A stretch of 33,740 nt of DNA, taken from an uncultured beta proteobacterium. GTDB taxonomy: Bacteria; Pseudomonadota; Gammaproteobacteria; Burkholderiales; SG8-41. Position 1 is the stretch's first letter; every line of letters starts with the position of its first letter. A program made the position numbers and the translations under genes. The notes beneath the pieces were generated by a model. It saw nothing but the letters and a program-made list of their open reading frames with translations, was not told the DNA's origin and ran no database searches. The stretch covers positions 1-33,740 of the forward strand of contig CAIZLW010000213.1 in the NCBI GenBank assembly GCA_903933915.1, in the 5' to 3' direction. Below are positions 16,183 to 25,082 of this stretch, piece after piece.

Positions 16183-18125
16183 GCATGCACCTCATGTCCG
16201 TGCAAGCCTTCGCGACCGGAGAACTGAACCGCAGGCAGCGTCAGCATCACCTGCGTTCCATACCCCGGCTGCGAACGCAATTCTATTTTTCCGCCGATGC
16301 GCTGCGCCCGCTCGCGCATGATACGCAGGCCGATATGCGCTTCAGCGGCATCCGGAGCCGCCTCGACATCGAATCCGCGCCCGTCGTCACTGACAGTAAA
16401 CCGGTAGACGGCGTCGCGATGCACCGCGAGGCCGACAAGCGTGGCACCGGCATGCTTGCGCACATTCGACAGCGCTTCCTGCAGAATATGCAGCACCTGC
16501 AGTTGGTTTTCGGCATGCAGCGGTACGCCCGTACCGGTATCGGAAAATTCCGTCGCTAGTCCGGACTGGGCGCCGAAGCGCGTCAGCATCTGCCGCAAGG
16601 CCACCCCGATGTCTTCCTCGTGCTTCACGCGGGAGCGGAAATGCGTCAGCAGCTCGCGCACGTCGTCGTAACTTTCCTGCACTCCTTCACGGATGCTGCA
16701 GAGCACCTCCTCAACTTCACCGCGTGCTTCGCGCCGCAGCGAGTCCTCGAGCATCTGCACCTGGATGTTCAGGAACGCCAGCGACTGGGCGATCGAATCA
16801 TGCAGTTCGCGCGCGAGCAGGCTGCGCTCCTCGAACACGGCCAGCTCGCGGTCGCGCGACACCAGCCGCTGGTTCTCAATAGCTACGCCGAGATGCTGGC
16901 CCAGCGTTTCGAGCAACTGGCGATCCTCCGGGCTGATCGGATGCGGTGTGGTGAAATAAAGGTTGAAGATCCCCAGCAACTCGCGCTTGAGGCGGATCGG
17001 CAATATAGCCACCGTACGGTATTGTGCCCGGCGGCAATCTGCCGCCACCTCGGGCGCGATATCGTCCAGCTGGTCCACCGCGCTGCGGTTGTATTGCGCA
17101 GCCACACCACACAGGCACTCACCCATGTCGATGCAGCGTTCGCGCAGTGCGAACTCGCTGGACAACCCTTCATGTGCATAAAGGTGCAAGCGGCGGTCGG
17201 CGTCCATCAGCCGCACCGCGCCGCCGGCAGCACCGTGAAGCACCATCAGCTGGCGCAGGAATGCGCGGCACAATTCTTCGGTGGCGGCAGGTTCGTTAAG
17301 CAGGCGCGCCATTTCATAGAGCGCCGCCAGTTCACGGTTGCGCGCGCCCAGGTCACGGGTCTTGTCGGCGACACGCTCTTCCAGCGTGGCATAAACGTCC
17401 TGCAACCGGCTGGCCATGCGGTTGAATCCTTCGGCGAGATCACCGAACTCGTCCTGGGTTTCAACCGGCAGACGCGCATCAAACTCACCTGCGGTCATGC
17501 GCTGCATGCCTTCCGCTAGGCTGACCACCGGCCGCACCACCAGCAGCGACATCATGTAAATCAGCGCCACGGTGCCGACCAGCGCCAGCGCAATCAGACC
17601 GAACTGCATGTAGCGCAGGATCGCGATATTGCGCGCGTTGTGGGACTCAATCAGATGGACGATCTGGTCGATGTGAATGACAAACGACTCGACTTCCGCA
17701 CGCAATGCAGCCATCGACACCCGGCCGGCCGCGGCCGTCGTGAGCATCGGTTTGACGGTGTCCTGCCAGTGCCGCTCGACCACGTTCAGTTCCGCGACAA
17801 TTTCGGGATCGCGCGGCAGCACCAGCGGCCGCACCGGATCCCCCGCTTTCATCCCTGCCAGCACCTCTTCAAAACGACGCATCTCGGCACGCATCTGCAC
17901 GCCGGCATCGGATCCGGGGTCGCGCAGGCTTTCGGCCAGCAGATAGGCAATGCGATAGGACCGCATGCGTTCGCTGCCCATGTCGTTGATGACGGCAGCG
18001 CCGCCTTCTAGCTTCCAGGATTCATAAAGCGTAAACCCGACAGCCGTCAGCGCCACCACAAGAAACGCAATGGCCATCCACAGCAGCTTGCTGCTGAGTC
18101 GCGACCGGGGCAAGATAACTGTCAC
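16179..18125 (-). CDS. narX: NarX-type nitrate/nitrite sensor histidine kinase
   Basis: This is a 648-residue membrane sensor. TM1 lies at about 14-34, the periplasmic four-helix region at 35-168 and TM2 at 172-196. A P-box-like nitrate-binding segment directly follows TM1 (INDMGSERMRSYRIAY, 46-61). Then come a HAMP domain (about 196-245), a GAF-like central module (about 265-420) with cysteines at 331, 337, 339 and 364, a HisKA_3 dimerisation helix with phosphorylatable H442 in ELHDSIAQ, and an ATPase domain with NVRKHAG, DDGRGF and GLRIMRERA. The start is GTG at 18125 with no strong ribosome binding site. It overlaps narL by 4 bp and lies 45 bp after ccoS. The mid-protein cysteines fit the NarX/NarQ family. 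Confidence 0.92.
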   Translation of the reverse strand: MTVILPRSRLSSKLLWMAIAFLVVALTAVGFTLYESWKLEGGAAVINDMGSERMRSYRIAYLLAESLRDPGSDAGVQMRAEMRRFEEVLAGMKAGDPVRPLVLPRDPEIVAELNVVERHWQDTVKPMLTTAAAGRVSMAALRAEVESFVIHIDQIVHLIESHNARNIAILRYMQFGLIALALVGTVALIYMMSLLVVRPVVSLAEGMQRMTAGEFDARLPVETQDEFGDLAEGFNRMASRLQDVYATLEERVADKTRDLGARNRELAALYEMARLLNEPAATEELCRAFLRQLMVLHGAAGGAVRLMDADRRLHLYAHEGLSSEFALRERCIDMGECLCGVAAQYNRSAVDQLDDIAPEVAADCRRAQYRTVAILPIRLKRELLGIFNLYFTTPHPISPEDRQLLETLGQHLGVAIENQRLVSRDRELAVFEERSLLARELHDSIAQSLAFLNIQVQMLEDSLRREARGEVEEVLCSIREGVQESYDDVRELLTHFRSRVKHEEDIGVALRQMLTRFGAQSGLATEFSDTGTGVPLHAENQLQVLHILQEALSNVRKHAGATLVGLAVHRDAVYRFTVSDDGRGFDVEAAPDAAEAHIGLRIMRERAQRIGGKIELRSQPGYGTQVMLTLPAVQFSGREGLHGHEVHA

Positions 18126-18170
18126 GCGCGGTATCCGGGGAGGAATTCTAAAAATTCAGACCGGCTCATG

Positions 18171-18323
18171 TTAACGCGGGTTATCGTCGTCATCCATCAG
18201 CATGCGGTGGGCGGGACCCTCCATATCCTCAAACTGGCCGCTGCGCAGCGCCCACCAGAAAATGCCGCCGATCACGAACACCAGCACCAGCGACAGGGGA
18301 ATTAGCAGATAAAGAATATCCAT
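18171..18323 (-). CDS. ccoS: CcoS (FixS) cbb3 oxidase maturation protein, 50 aa
   Basis: This small gene reads ATG at 18323 to TAA at 18171 and encodes MDILYLLIPLSLVLVFVIGG, then IFWWALRSGQFEDMEGP and a C-terminus with MDDDDNPR. One membrane segment followed by FxWAxxxGQFEDxxGPAxRxL is the CcoS/FixS signature. CcoS is needed to fit heme and copper cofactors into the cbb3-type high-affinity cytochrome oxidase. It follows the copper ATPase gene ccoI, its usual partner, by 79 bp, and narX follows it by 45 bp. The oxidase subunit genes ccoNOQP are not in this window. Confidence 0.93.
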   Translation of the reverse strand: MDILYLLIPLSLVLVFVIGGIFWWALRSGQFEDMEGPAHRMLMDDDDNPR

Positions 18324-18353
18324 AGGCCGATCATCTTAAACGCTGCAGGGCCC

Positions 18354-18376
18354 TGAAAACCGGAAATGCGGTTTCA
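18354..18376 (-). other. Stem-loop in the ccoI-ccoS gap
   Basis: TGAAAACCG and CGGTTTCA flank a 6-nt loop and pair over 8 bp with one bulged A. No run of T follows on the minus strand, so it is not a normal intrinsic terminator. It may be an mRNA processing or stability element, or chance. Only the complementarity is observed. Confidence 0.3.
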
Positions 18377-18402
18377 CAAACGGATTGATGCAAATATGGC
18401 AT

Positions 18403-20889
18403 TCAGATGCCGCTGCTTTTGCGGTTACGCGCCAGACGCAGCGCATTCAGCACCACCACCAGCGAGCTTGATGACATGCCGATGGCTGCAACCAGCGGCG
18501 TCACCAGGCCGGCGATAGCCAGCGGCAGCGCTATGGCGTTGTAGGCGACCGCCCATGCCAGATTCTGGCGGATCACCCGCAGCGCCTGACGCGACGCGCG
18601 CACCGTCTGTGACACCGCTTCCAGCCGGTCGCCCATCAGGATGATGTCGGCGTTGATCTGCGCGAGCGGCGTGCCGCCGCCCGGCGCAATGGAAACCTGC
18701 GCCTGCGCCAGAACCGGCGCATCGTTGACGCCGTCGCCCACCATCGCGACGATGGCGCCGTGCGACTGCAGTTCACGCACATAGGCCAGTTTGTCCGCGG
18801 GCGTAGCGCCGCCGCGGCATTCGGTGATGCCGAGTTCGGCGGCGGTATGGCGTGCACGCTGCGGCCGGTCGCCGGACAGCAGCGCAATCTGAACGCCGTC
18901 TTCGGTGAGTGCTCGGATCATCGCCTGCGCATCATGACGCAGCACATCGTCGAGCATGAACAGCGCAATCCAGCCTTGCGCGTCGCCCAGAGCCACTACC
19001 GATACGGCATCCGGCGCAAAATCAATCTGCCGCGGCAGCGGCTGCCCGTGCAGCGCGGCGACAAACTGCGGGCGGCCGATGCGCAGCACGCGTCCGCCGA
19101 CACTGCCCTCGACGCCATCCCCGGCAAAAGTCTGAACCACCGTTGCCACCGGGTGCGCGCCATGCGCCGCATGGGCCAGTGCGCGCCCCACCGGATGTTC
19201 GGACCATGCTTCAAGAGCTGCGGCATACCCGAGACACTGCTCGCGGGTCTGATCCGACAGCAGCGTAACGCCGGTCAACGACATGCGGCCGGTGGTCAGC
19301 GTACCGGTCTTGTCAAATACGAAATGCGTGGCATGGGCCAGGGTTTCCAGTGCTGAGCCCCGCGCAATCAACACGCCGGCACGATAGGCCGCGCCGGTGG
19401 CTGCGGTCAAAGCGGCCGGCGTCGCCAGTGACAATGCGCAGGGGCAGGTCACCACCAGCATCGCCACTGCAATCCACAAGGCGCGCGACGGATCGATGTA
19501 CCACCAGGTCGCGAATGCCGCGAGCGTCAGCACCAGCAGTGTCGCGACAAACCACTGCGCGACGCGGTCGGCGGCCTGTGCGATACGCGGCTTCTCGCTT
19601 TGCGCCCGGTCCATCAAACGCACGATGCCGGCCAGCACGGTGTCTTCGCCGACCCGCGTCACCCGCATCGTCAGCACGCCCTCCAGATTCACCGCACCGC
19701 CGGTCAGCGTATCACCCGGACGCTTCGCCACCGGACGCGCCTCCCCGGTCAGCAGGGCTTCATCAGCCGCCGAAAAACCTTCCACAACAACACCGTCAGC
19801 AGGAATGGCATCGCCCGGACGCACACGAACCAGATCACCGGACTGCAGTGCAGCAGCCGCAATCCGTTCGGTCGTCCCCTGCGCATCGCCGGTCAAACGT
19901 TCAGCGGTTGCCGGTGCCATCCGCACCAGTTGCTCCTGCGTCTGCATGGCCTTGCTGCGCGCTTCCATTTCAAGGAATCGCGCCCCCAGCAGCAGACACA
20001 CGAACATCGACACCGAATCAAAATAGACTTCGCCGCTTGCCGTCCATGTCGCCCACACGCTGGCCACAAACGCGATGATGATCCCCAGCGAAACCGGCAC
20101 ATCCATACCGGCGCGCCCGGAACGCAGATCGCGCCAGGCGCCGATGTAAAACGGCATCGACGACCACAAGGCAACTGGCAGCGTCAGCACCAAGCTTGCA
20201 ATCCGCATCAACTGCTCGATATCGGCCGTCATCGCACCTTCGGCGACATAGACCGGGAAGGCATACATCATCACCTGCATCATGCCGAAACCGGCGATGA
20301 ACAGACGCCACAGCAGCACGCTGCGCTCACGGCGCATCTGCTCTTCGGCGCGCGTGCGGTCGTACGGATGCGCTTCGTACCCGAGGGCGGCAACAGCGCC
20401 GAGAATTTTGCTGAGAGAAGTCTTGCCCGCATCCCAGCGTACACGGGCGCGACGGGTTGAATAATTGAGCCATGCATCGCGCACGCCCGGCAGCCGGGAC
20501 AAGCGCTGCTCGATCAGCCAGACGCAGGCCGCACAGGTCACGCCATCGATCAACAGCGCGGCTTCCCGCACATCCGCGTCCGCCGCATCCGAATGCACAA
20601 ACCCGCGCTGCACTTCGGGCAGGTCATAGACCGCCAGCTCGGACGGCACCAACTCCATCCCGCGCACCGAAGGCGGCGCTGCCGTGCGATTGCGGTAATA
20701 GGCGCCCAGGCCGTTGTCGGCGATGGTCTGCGCCACCGCCTGACAGCCGCGGCAGCAGGTGCCGCGCTCGACACCTTCAACCGTTACCTGGAATATCGCT
20801 GATTCCAGCGGCAGGCCGCAATGAAAACACCCCGCGTCGTGATCCGCCGCGGGGTGTGTTGCTGCTGATTCCGGCGTTGCCGCCGTCAT
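18403..20889 (-). CDS. ccoI: CcoI (FixI) copper-translocating P-type ATPase
   Basis: This is an 828-residue P1B-type ATPase that moves copper across the inner membrane for assembly of cbb3 oxidase. An extra N-terminal Cys-rich domain (C21-x2-C24 and CC45-46-x2-C49) marks the CcoI/FixI branch. A heavy-metal-associated domain with C119-x2-C122 follows, then eight membrane segments, the CPC metal site (482-484), the phosphorylated D526 in DKTGT, an SEHPVG nucleotide-binding motif and GDGVND. The ATG at 20889 is 16 bp after the ompW stop, so the two are probably on one transcript. It stands upstream of ccoS as usual, but ccoNOQP is absent and narXL follows instead. Confidence 0.94.
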   Translation of the reverse strand: MTAATPESAATHPAADHDAGCFHCGLPLESAIFQVTVEGVERGTCCRGCQAVAQTIADNGLGAYYRNRTAAPPSVRGMELVPSELAVYDLPEVQRGFVHSDAADADVREAALLIDGVTCAACVWLIEQRLSRLPGVRDAWLNYSTRRARVRWDAGKTSLSKILGAVAALGYEAHPYDRTRAEEQMRRERSVLLWRLFIAGFGMMQVMMYAFPVYVAEGAMTADIEQLMRIASLVLTLPVALWSSMPFYIGAWRDLRSGRAGMDVPVSLGIIIAFVASVWATWTASGEVYFDSVSMFVCLLLGARFLEMEARSKAMQTQEQLVRMAPATAERLTGDAQGTTERIAAAALQSGDLVRVRPGDAIPADGVVVEGFSAADEALLTGEARPVAKRPGDTLTGGAVNLEGVLTMRVTRVGEDTVLAGIVRLMDRAQSEKPRIAQAADRVAQWFVATLLVLTLAAFATWWYIDPSRALWIAVAMLVVTCPCALSLATPAALTAATGAAYRAGVLIARGSALETLAHATHFVFDKTGTLTTGRMSLTGVTLLSDQTREQCLGYAAALEAWSEHPVGRALAHAAHGAHPVATVVQTFAGDGVEGSVGGRVLRIGRPQFVAALHGQPLPRQIDFAPDAVSVVALGDAQGWIALFMLDDVLRHDAQAMIRALTEDGVQIALLSGDRPQRARHTAAELGITECRGGATPADKLAYVRELQSHGAIVAMVGDGVNDAPVLAQAQVSIAPGGGTPLAQINADIILMGDRLEAVSQTVRASRQALRVIRQNLAWAVAYNAIALPLAIAGLVTPLVAAIGMSSSSLVVVLNALRLARNRKSSGI

Positions 20890-20905
20890 CCGGGAACGAC
20901 TCTCA

Positions 20906-21502
20906 TCAGAACTTCATCCCGACGCCGACACCAATAACCAGGGGATTGATCTTGAAGTTCGCTGCTGTGGCACCGGTCGCCACGGTTTTGACATCGGTAT
21001 CAATCCAGATTTTCTTCAGGTCAACGTTGAAAAAGAACTGTTTGTTGATCGGAAAATCCGCGCCGATCTGCAACGCACCGCCCCAGCTGCTGCTGTCAAC
21101 CGTCAAGGTTCCGCCACCCAGATTGATGTCGTAGAACTTGGTGTAATTGACGCCGGCGCCGACATACGGGCGGAACGACGGGCTGTCCGGCGCAAAGTGA
21201 TATTGCAGCGTCAGGGTCGGCGGCAACAGCGCAACGCTGCCCACCGGCGCACCGCCAGCCGTGATGTCGTGTTTCTTCGTCGCAAGTATCAATTCAAGAC
21301 CGAGGTTGTTCGTCACAAAATAGGTAAAGTCCAGCTCCAGCGTGGTCTCCGAGCTCGCGTCAAGACTCAGCGCCGAAGAACTTGCATCCGGGTTGATATT
21401 AATGACCCGTGCGCGACCCAGCCAATCACCCTGCGCGGCACTCGCCACACTGCTTGCCAACGCGATCACCAGTGCCACAGGCACCAAAATCCAGCGTTTC
21501 AT
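20906..21502 (-). CDS. ompW: OmpW family outer membrane beta-barrel protein
   Basis: The protein has 198 residues with a signal peptide of about 22 residues (MKRWILVPVALVIALASSV, cleavage after ASA), then the OmpW-type barrel with YVGAGVNYTKF, DLKKIWIDTD and a C-terminal Phe (GVGMKF) for BAM insertion. OmpW forms a narrow eight-stranded barrel that may pass small hydrophobic molecules; in E. coli its gene is FNR-regulated and induced by oxygen limitation. The ATG at 21502 is supported by AAGGAGA at 6 nt. An FNR-type box lies upstream (21564-21577) at class II spacing, in line with anaerobic expression. It is the first gene of the minus-strand block. Confidence 0.92.
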   Translation of the reverse strand: MKRWILVPVALVIALASSVASAAQGDWLGRARVININPDASSSALSLDASSETTLELDFTYFVTNNLGLELILATKKHDITAGGAPVGSVALLPPTLTLQYHFAPDSPSFRPYVGAGVNYTKFYDINLGGGTLTVDSSSWGGALQIGADFPINKQFFFNVDLKKIWIDTDVKTVATGATAANFKINPLVIGVGVGMKF

Positions 21503-21535
21503 CTGCTTCTCCTTGTAGTTAATTTGCACGAGAGC

Positions 21536-21541
21536 ATGGTA
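21536..21541 (-). promoter_or_regulatory. Predicted -10 element of the ompW promoter
   Basis: TACCAT on the minus strand matches TATAAT at four of six positions. It begins 22 nt after the end of the FNR-type box, which is where the -10 should lie if the box is centred at -41.5. The predicted transcription start is near 21529, about 27 nt before the ompW ATG. Confidence 0.45.
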
Positions 21542-21563
21542 GGCACCATTAGACTGATGCCAT

Positions 21564-21577
21564 TTGACCCAGATCAA
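21564..21577 (-). promoter_or_regulatory. FNR/Anr-type binding site upstream of ompW
   Basis: TTGACCCAGATCAA on the plus strand (TTGATCTGGGTCAA on the minus) matches TTGAT-N4-ATCAA at nine of ten defined positions. It lies in the divergent ompW/aat gap. Spacing to a -10-like hexamer fits activation of ompW; no suitable -10 is seen towards aat. FNR control of ompW is known in E. coli; here it is prediction. Confidence 0.65.
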
Positions 21578-21610
21578 ATACCCTGCACACATCGGGGTTG
21601 TCCTTTTAAA

Positions 21611-22318
21611 ATGGCAGTCGTGATTCCCTGGCTGACCGATGATGACGAATTCCCGCCTGTTGAGCAGGCCCTGACCGAACCCAACGGTCTGCTCGCGGCT
21701 GGCGACCATCTTGCGCCGGCCCGCCTGCTGGCCGCCTATCGCAACGGCATCTTTCCATGGTATTCCGATCACCAGCCCGTGCTGTGGTGGAGTCCCGATC
21801 CGCGCATGGTACTGTTCCCCGGCGAATTCCGCATGCCACGTTCACTGGCCAAACGCCTGCGCCGCCGTGATTTCCAAATTCGCGTTGACAGCGTTTTTCA
21901 GGAAGTGGTGCGGGGATGCGCGATGCCGCGCAGCGACGATGCCGGCACCTGGATCACCGAAGACATGATTGCCGCCTACTGCGAACTGCACCGGCTGGGG
22001 CATGCCCATTGCGTCGAAACTTGGATTGACGGCGAACTCGCTGGCGGTCTTTATGGCGTCGCCCTGGGTCGCGCCTTTTATGGCGAATCCATGTTTACCC
22101 GCGTCGACGACGCATCCAAGATCGCTTTCGCACATTTGGTGCGCCAGCTCTCACGCTGGCAATTCGGCATGATCGACTGTCAGATGAATACCGCGCATTT
22201 GGCGCGTTTTGGCGCGCGCGAAATTCCGCGCGTCGAATTCTCGCGCAAGCTGACAGAATTGGTAAACTACCCCTCCCCTGCCGCTGCCTGGCAGTTTGAG
22301 GACGACCTGTTTAGGTGA
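21611..22318 (+). CDS. aat: Leucyl/phenylalanyl-tRNA--protein transferase
   Basis: Aat transfers Leu or Phe from aminoacyl-tRNA to the N-terminal Lys or Arg of proteins, marking them for ClpS/ClpAP degradation (N-end rule). The 235-residue protein (E. coli 234) starts [10 protein letters not shown] and has [49 protein letters not shown] and the [11 protein letters not shown] segment, all family hallmarks. I place the start at the ATG at 21611; a longer in-frame extension through the ompW promoter region is not conserved-looking. It is followed by bpt, its usual partner, after a tandem repeat. Confidence 0.95.
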   Translation: MAVVIPWLTDDDEFPPVEQALTEPNGLLAAGDHLAPARLLAAYRNGIFPWYSDHQPVLWWSPDPRMVLFPGEFRMPRSLAKRLRRRDFQIRVDSVFQEVVRGCAMPRSDDAGTWITEDMIAAYCELHRLGHAHCVETWIDGELAGGLYGVALGRAFYGESMFTRVDDASKIAFAHLVRQLSRWQFGMIDCQMNTAHLARFGAREIPRVEFSRKLTELVNYPSPAAAWQFEDDLFR

Positions 22319-22376
22319 CTGCTGTTTACGCGACTGCTGTTTACGCGACTATTTACGTGGCTATTTACGTGGGTAC
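22308..22376 (+). repeat. Short tandem repeats between aat and bpt
   Basis: Three 15-bp units (TGTTTAGGTGACTGC, TGTTTACGCGACTGC, TGTTTACGCGACTAT; 22308-22352) are followed by two 12-bp units (TTACGTGGCTAT, TTACGTGGGTAC; 22353-22376). The first unit includes the last codons and stop of aat. The array fills the gap up to the bpt start. It looks like a slippage-prone microsatellite-type array. Confidence 0.75.
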
Positions 22377-22382
22377 CTGCCG

Positions 22383-23108
22383 GTGACTTTTCTCTCGGAT
22401 TTCCCGCTCTCGGTCCTGCAGTTCTATGCGACCGCGCCCTATCCCTGCAGCTATCTGCCGGACCGGATGGCGCGCTCGCAGGTTGCGACGCCAAGCCACC
22501 TGATCGACGCTCCGGTCTACAGCGAGCTGGTTCGCGCCGGGTTCCGCCGCAGCGGCGCCTTCACCTACCGCCCGCACTGTGACCATTGCCGGGCCTGCGT
22601 TCCGGTGCGTGTTGTCATCGAGGATTTCCGTGCTGCCCGCACGCAGCGCCGCGCGCTGTCCCGTCACGCCGGTCTCGAAGCCCGCGAACTCGACCTGAAG
22701 TATCACCACGAGCACTACGCGCTGTACCTGCGCTACCAGTCGCGCCGGCATTCCGGCGGCGGCATGGATCAGGACAGCCGCGAACAGTACCGGCACTTCC
22801 TGCTGCAGAGCAATGTCGATTCGCAACTCGTCGAATTCCGCGAAGACGGCATGTTGCGCATGGTCAGCATCGTTGACCGGTTGCAGGACGGTCTGTCGTC
22901 GGTGTACACCTTCTTCGATCCCGATGCCCCCGGCGCGAGTTACGGCACCTACAATATCCTGTGGCAGATTGAACTCTGCAAACGGCTGGACCTGCCTTAT
23001 CTTTATCTGGGTTACTGGATAGCCCAAAGCCGCAAGATGGCTTACAAGATCCGCTTCCAGCCGATGGAAGGCCTGATTGAGGGACGCTGGCGTCCGCTCG
23101 AAGAATGA
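22383..23108 (+). CDS. bpt: Aspartate/glutamate leucyltransferase (Bpt; arginyltransferase family)
   Basis: Bpt transfers Leu from Leu-tRNA to proteins with N-terminal Asp or Glu, complementing Aat in the bacterial N-end rule. The 241-residue protein shows [27 protein letters not shown], the Cys-rich [11 protein letters not shown], and [10 protein letters not shown], then [17 protein letters not shown], typical of the ATE family. The start is taken as GTG at 22383, which gives the family N-terminus ([14 protein letters not shown]). An in-frame ATG at 22296 would add 29 Cys/Leu/Tyr-rich residues encoded by the repeat array and overlapping aat, which is unlikely. No strong ribosome binding site is seen. 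Confidence 0.93.
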   Translation: MTFLSDFPLSVLQFYATAPYPCSYLPDRMARSQVATPSHLIDAPVYSELVRAGFRRSGAFTYRPHCDHCRACVPVRVVIEDFRAARTQRRALSRHAGLEARELDLKYHHEHYALYLRYQSRRHSGGGMDQDSREQYRHFLLQSNVDSQLVEFREDGMLRMVSIVDRLQDGLSSVYTFFDPDAPGASYGTYNILWQIELCKRLDLPYLYLGYWIAQSRKMAYKIRFQPMEGLIEGRWRPLEE

Positions 23109-23123
23109 CGGCACGGTAATACC

Positions 23124-23804
23124 TTGCGCATCCTCATCATCGAAGACGACGCGACAATCGCGGCGAATCTGTACGATTTTCTCGAGTCCCGCGGGCATGC
23201 TGTTGACGCCGCAGCAGATGGCGTAACCGGGCTGCATCTTGCAATTTCGCAGACTTTTGATGCAATCGTTCTGGATCTGGGCCTTCCCGGAATCGATGGA
23301 TTGACGCTAACAAAAAAACTGCGGGGGGAAGCGCATGTCGAGACGCCCATCCTCATGCTGACCGCGCGGGACACGCTGGATGACAAACTCGAAGGATTTT
23401 CGCGAGGCGCCGACGACTATCTGGTCAAGCCGTTCTCCCTCAAGGAAGTCGAGGCGCGGCTGCTGTCGATGAACCGGCGCAGCAGCGGCCGCATTGCCCC
23501 CCGAACCCTTGAAGCGGGCGCACTCAGCCTGGACCCCAAGACCATGGCGGTGCGTTTTGCCGGCAATGACGTGAAACTGCCGCCCAAGTGCCTGCGCATA
23601 CTTGAGCTGCTGATGCGCGAACCCGGACGGGTCATCAGTCGCGAAGAAATTGAGCGCCTCGTCTGGGGCGAATCTCAGGAAACTAGCGACACCCTGCGCA
23701 GCCATCTGCACACCCTGCGCCGCGCGTTGACCGCCGCCGGCGGCCACGATCCTGTCGAGACACTGCACGGCATCGGCTACCGGCTCCGGGCCAACGAGTC
23801 ATGA
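23124..23804 (+). CDS. OmpR/PhoB-family response regulator
   Basis: The protein has 226 residues: a receiver domain (about 1-115) with E7-D8-D9, phosphoacceptor D51 in IVLDLGLPG, T80 and K102, and a winged-helix DNA-binding domain (about 130-222) ending in GIGYRLRANES. The start is TTG at 23124, 15 bp after bpt. The kinase gene overlaps its end (ATGA). The next operon downstream, starting at 25147, is preceded by four 11-bp direct repeats, the kind of target bound by OmpR/PhoB-type regulators, so this regulator probably controls it. The signal and exact subfamily (QseB/TctD-like) are not clear from the sequence. Confidence 0.92.
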   Translation: MRILIIEDDATIAANLYDFLESRGHAVDAAADGVTGLHLAISQTFDAIVLDLGLPGIDGLTLTKKLRGEAHVETPILMLTARDTLDDKLEGFSRGADDYLVKPFSLKEVEARLLSMNRRSSGRIAPRTLEAGALSLDPKTMAVRFAGNDVKLPPKCLRILELLMREPGRVISREEIERLVWGESQETSDTLRSHLHTLRRALTAAGGHDPVETLHGIGYRLRANES

Positions 23805-25063
23805 AAGCACTTTCCCTGAGGGTACGTGTTGCGGCAGCGGTGGCCATCACCTGCATCGCCATCATGATCGGCCTGGGGCTGACGCTGCATACCGCATCCG
23901 AAGAGCTTGAACACACCCTGGTAAACCAGATCGTCAGCGAGGAAATGGTATTCCTGGTTCGCCATCACCTGGAAAACCCCGGTATCGTCATTCAGGCGCC
24001 CGGGCCAAATCTGCAGTATTTCGTCGTCGGCAACAGCAGTGACCTGGCGCGCGTTCCGGCTGAATTGCGCAATCTTGCGGTCGGACACCATGAAGTCGGG
24101 GTGGGCATCGAAGAGCAGCATGTGGTCGTTCGTGAAGTCGACGGCACACGCTTCATCGTTTCGTATGATGCGGGCCCCCATGAAGTCCGGGAGCAACGGT
24201 TCAGGCAGCTTCTGTATTCCGCGCTGGCCGCCGTGACATTGATTTCCGCAACGCTGGGCTACTGGATCGCCGGCCTGATCACCCGGCAGATCTCCGAATT
24301 ATCATCGCGTGTTGCCGTCATGGATCCGGGAGCGCCGCGCGCACCGCTGCTTGAACCCGGACAGTCGCCCGAAGTAGCCACCCTTGCCGGCGCCTTCGAC
24401 CAGTACCAGGCGCGCATCCGATCCCTGATCGAACGCGAACAGGAATTCACCGGCAACGCCAGTCACGAACTGCGCACGCCATTGACCGCCATTCGTACCA
24501 GCTGCGAACTGCTGGAAATGGAGACCGGGCTGCCCGACAAGGTCAGGGCGCGCATTGACGGAATCGCCAACGCCGCGCGACGCATGACCGGACAGATTGA
24601 AATGCTGCTGTTCCTCGCCAGAGCACAAGCCTCGGGAATCCAGGAAACGGTCGCCATTGCAGAATGCATCAACGATGCCGTGCAGCCGTTGCTGACGGAA
24701 ATGGCTGCGAAGGCGATTGAATTCCAGAATAACGTTCCCGCAGATGCGACCTTCACGCTGAACCGGCAGGCGCTTGATATCGTCATTACCAACCTGCTGC
24801 GCAACGCCGTGATCTATACCGAGCGCGGACATATACGCGTCGGCATGGAACATAAAAGCCTGATCGTGTCCGACACCGGCATCGGCATCACGCCGGCCCA
24901 ATTACCCCACATCTTCGGAAGATTCCACAGGGGCGGCACCCATGGTGACGGTTTCGGACTCGGCCTGGCCATAGTCCAGCGCGTCTGCGACCTTCATAGC
25001 TGGATAATTGAGGTCGAAAGCACTCCGTCCCGGGGCTCCATCTTCCGCCTGACCCTGTCCTAA
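23801..25063 (+). CDS. Membrane sensor histidine kinase, partner of the OmpR-type regulator
   Basis: The protein has 420 residues: TM1 at about 9-30, a periplasmic sensor region of about 105 residues (31-136), TM2 at about 138-160, and a HAMP-like linker. A HisKA domain carries H222 in SHELRTPLTAIR, and the ATPase domain carries N335 in NLLRNAVIYTE, DTGIG (358-362) and GFGLGLAIVQ. The sensor region has PELRNL-like and GHHEVGVGIEE stretches and ends YDAGPHEVREQRF; I do not recognise a named ligand domain. It overlaps the regulator gene by 4 bp. The signal is unknown; it presumably reports on a condition relevant to the enzymes encoded downstream. Confidence 0.92.
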   Translation: MKALSLRVRVAAAVAITCIAIMIGLGLTLHTASEELEHTLVNQIVSEEMVFLVRHHLENPGIVIQAPGPNLQYFVVGNSSDLARVPAELRNLAVGHHEVGVGIEEQHVVVREVDGTRFIVSYDAGPHEVREQRFRQLLYSALAAVTLISATLGYWIAGLITRQISELSSRVAVMDPGAPRAPLLEPGQSPEVATLAGAFDQYQARIRSLIEREQEFTGNASHELRTPLTAIRTSCELLEMETGLPDKVRARIDGIANAARRMTGQIEMLLFLARAQASGIQETVAIAECINDAVQPLLTEMAAKAIEFQNNVPADATFTLNRQALDIVITNLLRNAVIYTERGHIRVGMEHKSLIVSDTGIGITPAQLPHIFGRFHRGGTHGDGFGLGLAIVQRVCDLHSWIIEVESTPSRGSIFRLTLS

Positions 25064-25082
25064 GTTCCTGCATCAGGGGCGC

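Noticed and set aside
18385..18398. FNR half-site TTGAT in the ccoI-ccoS gap
   Set aside because: The second half-site (ATATG) is too poor; seven of ten matches is not enough.
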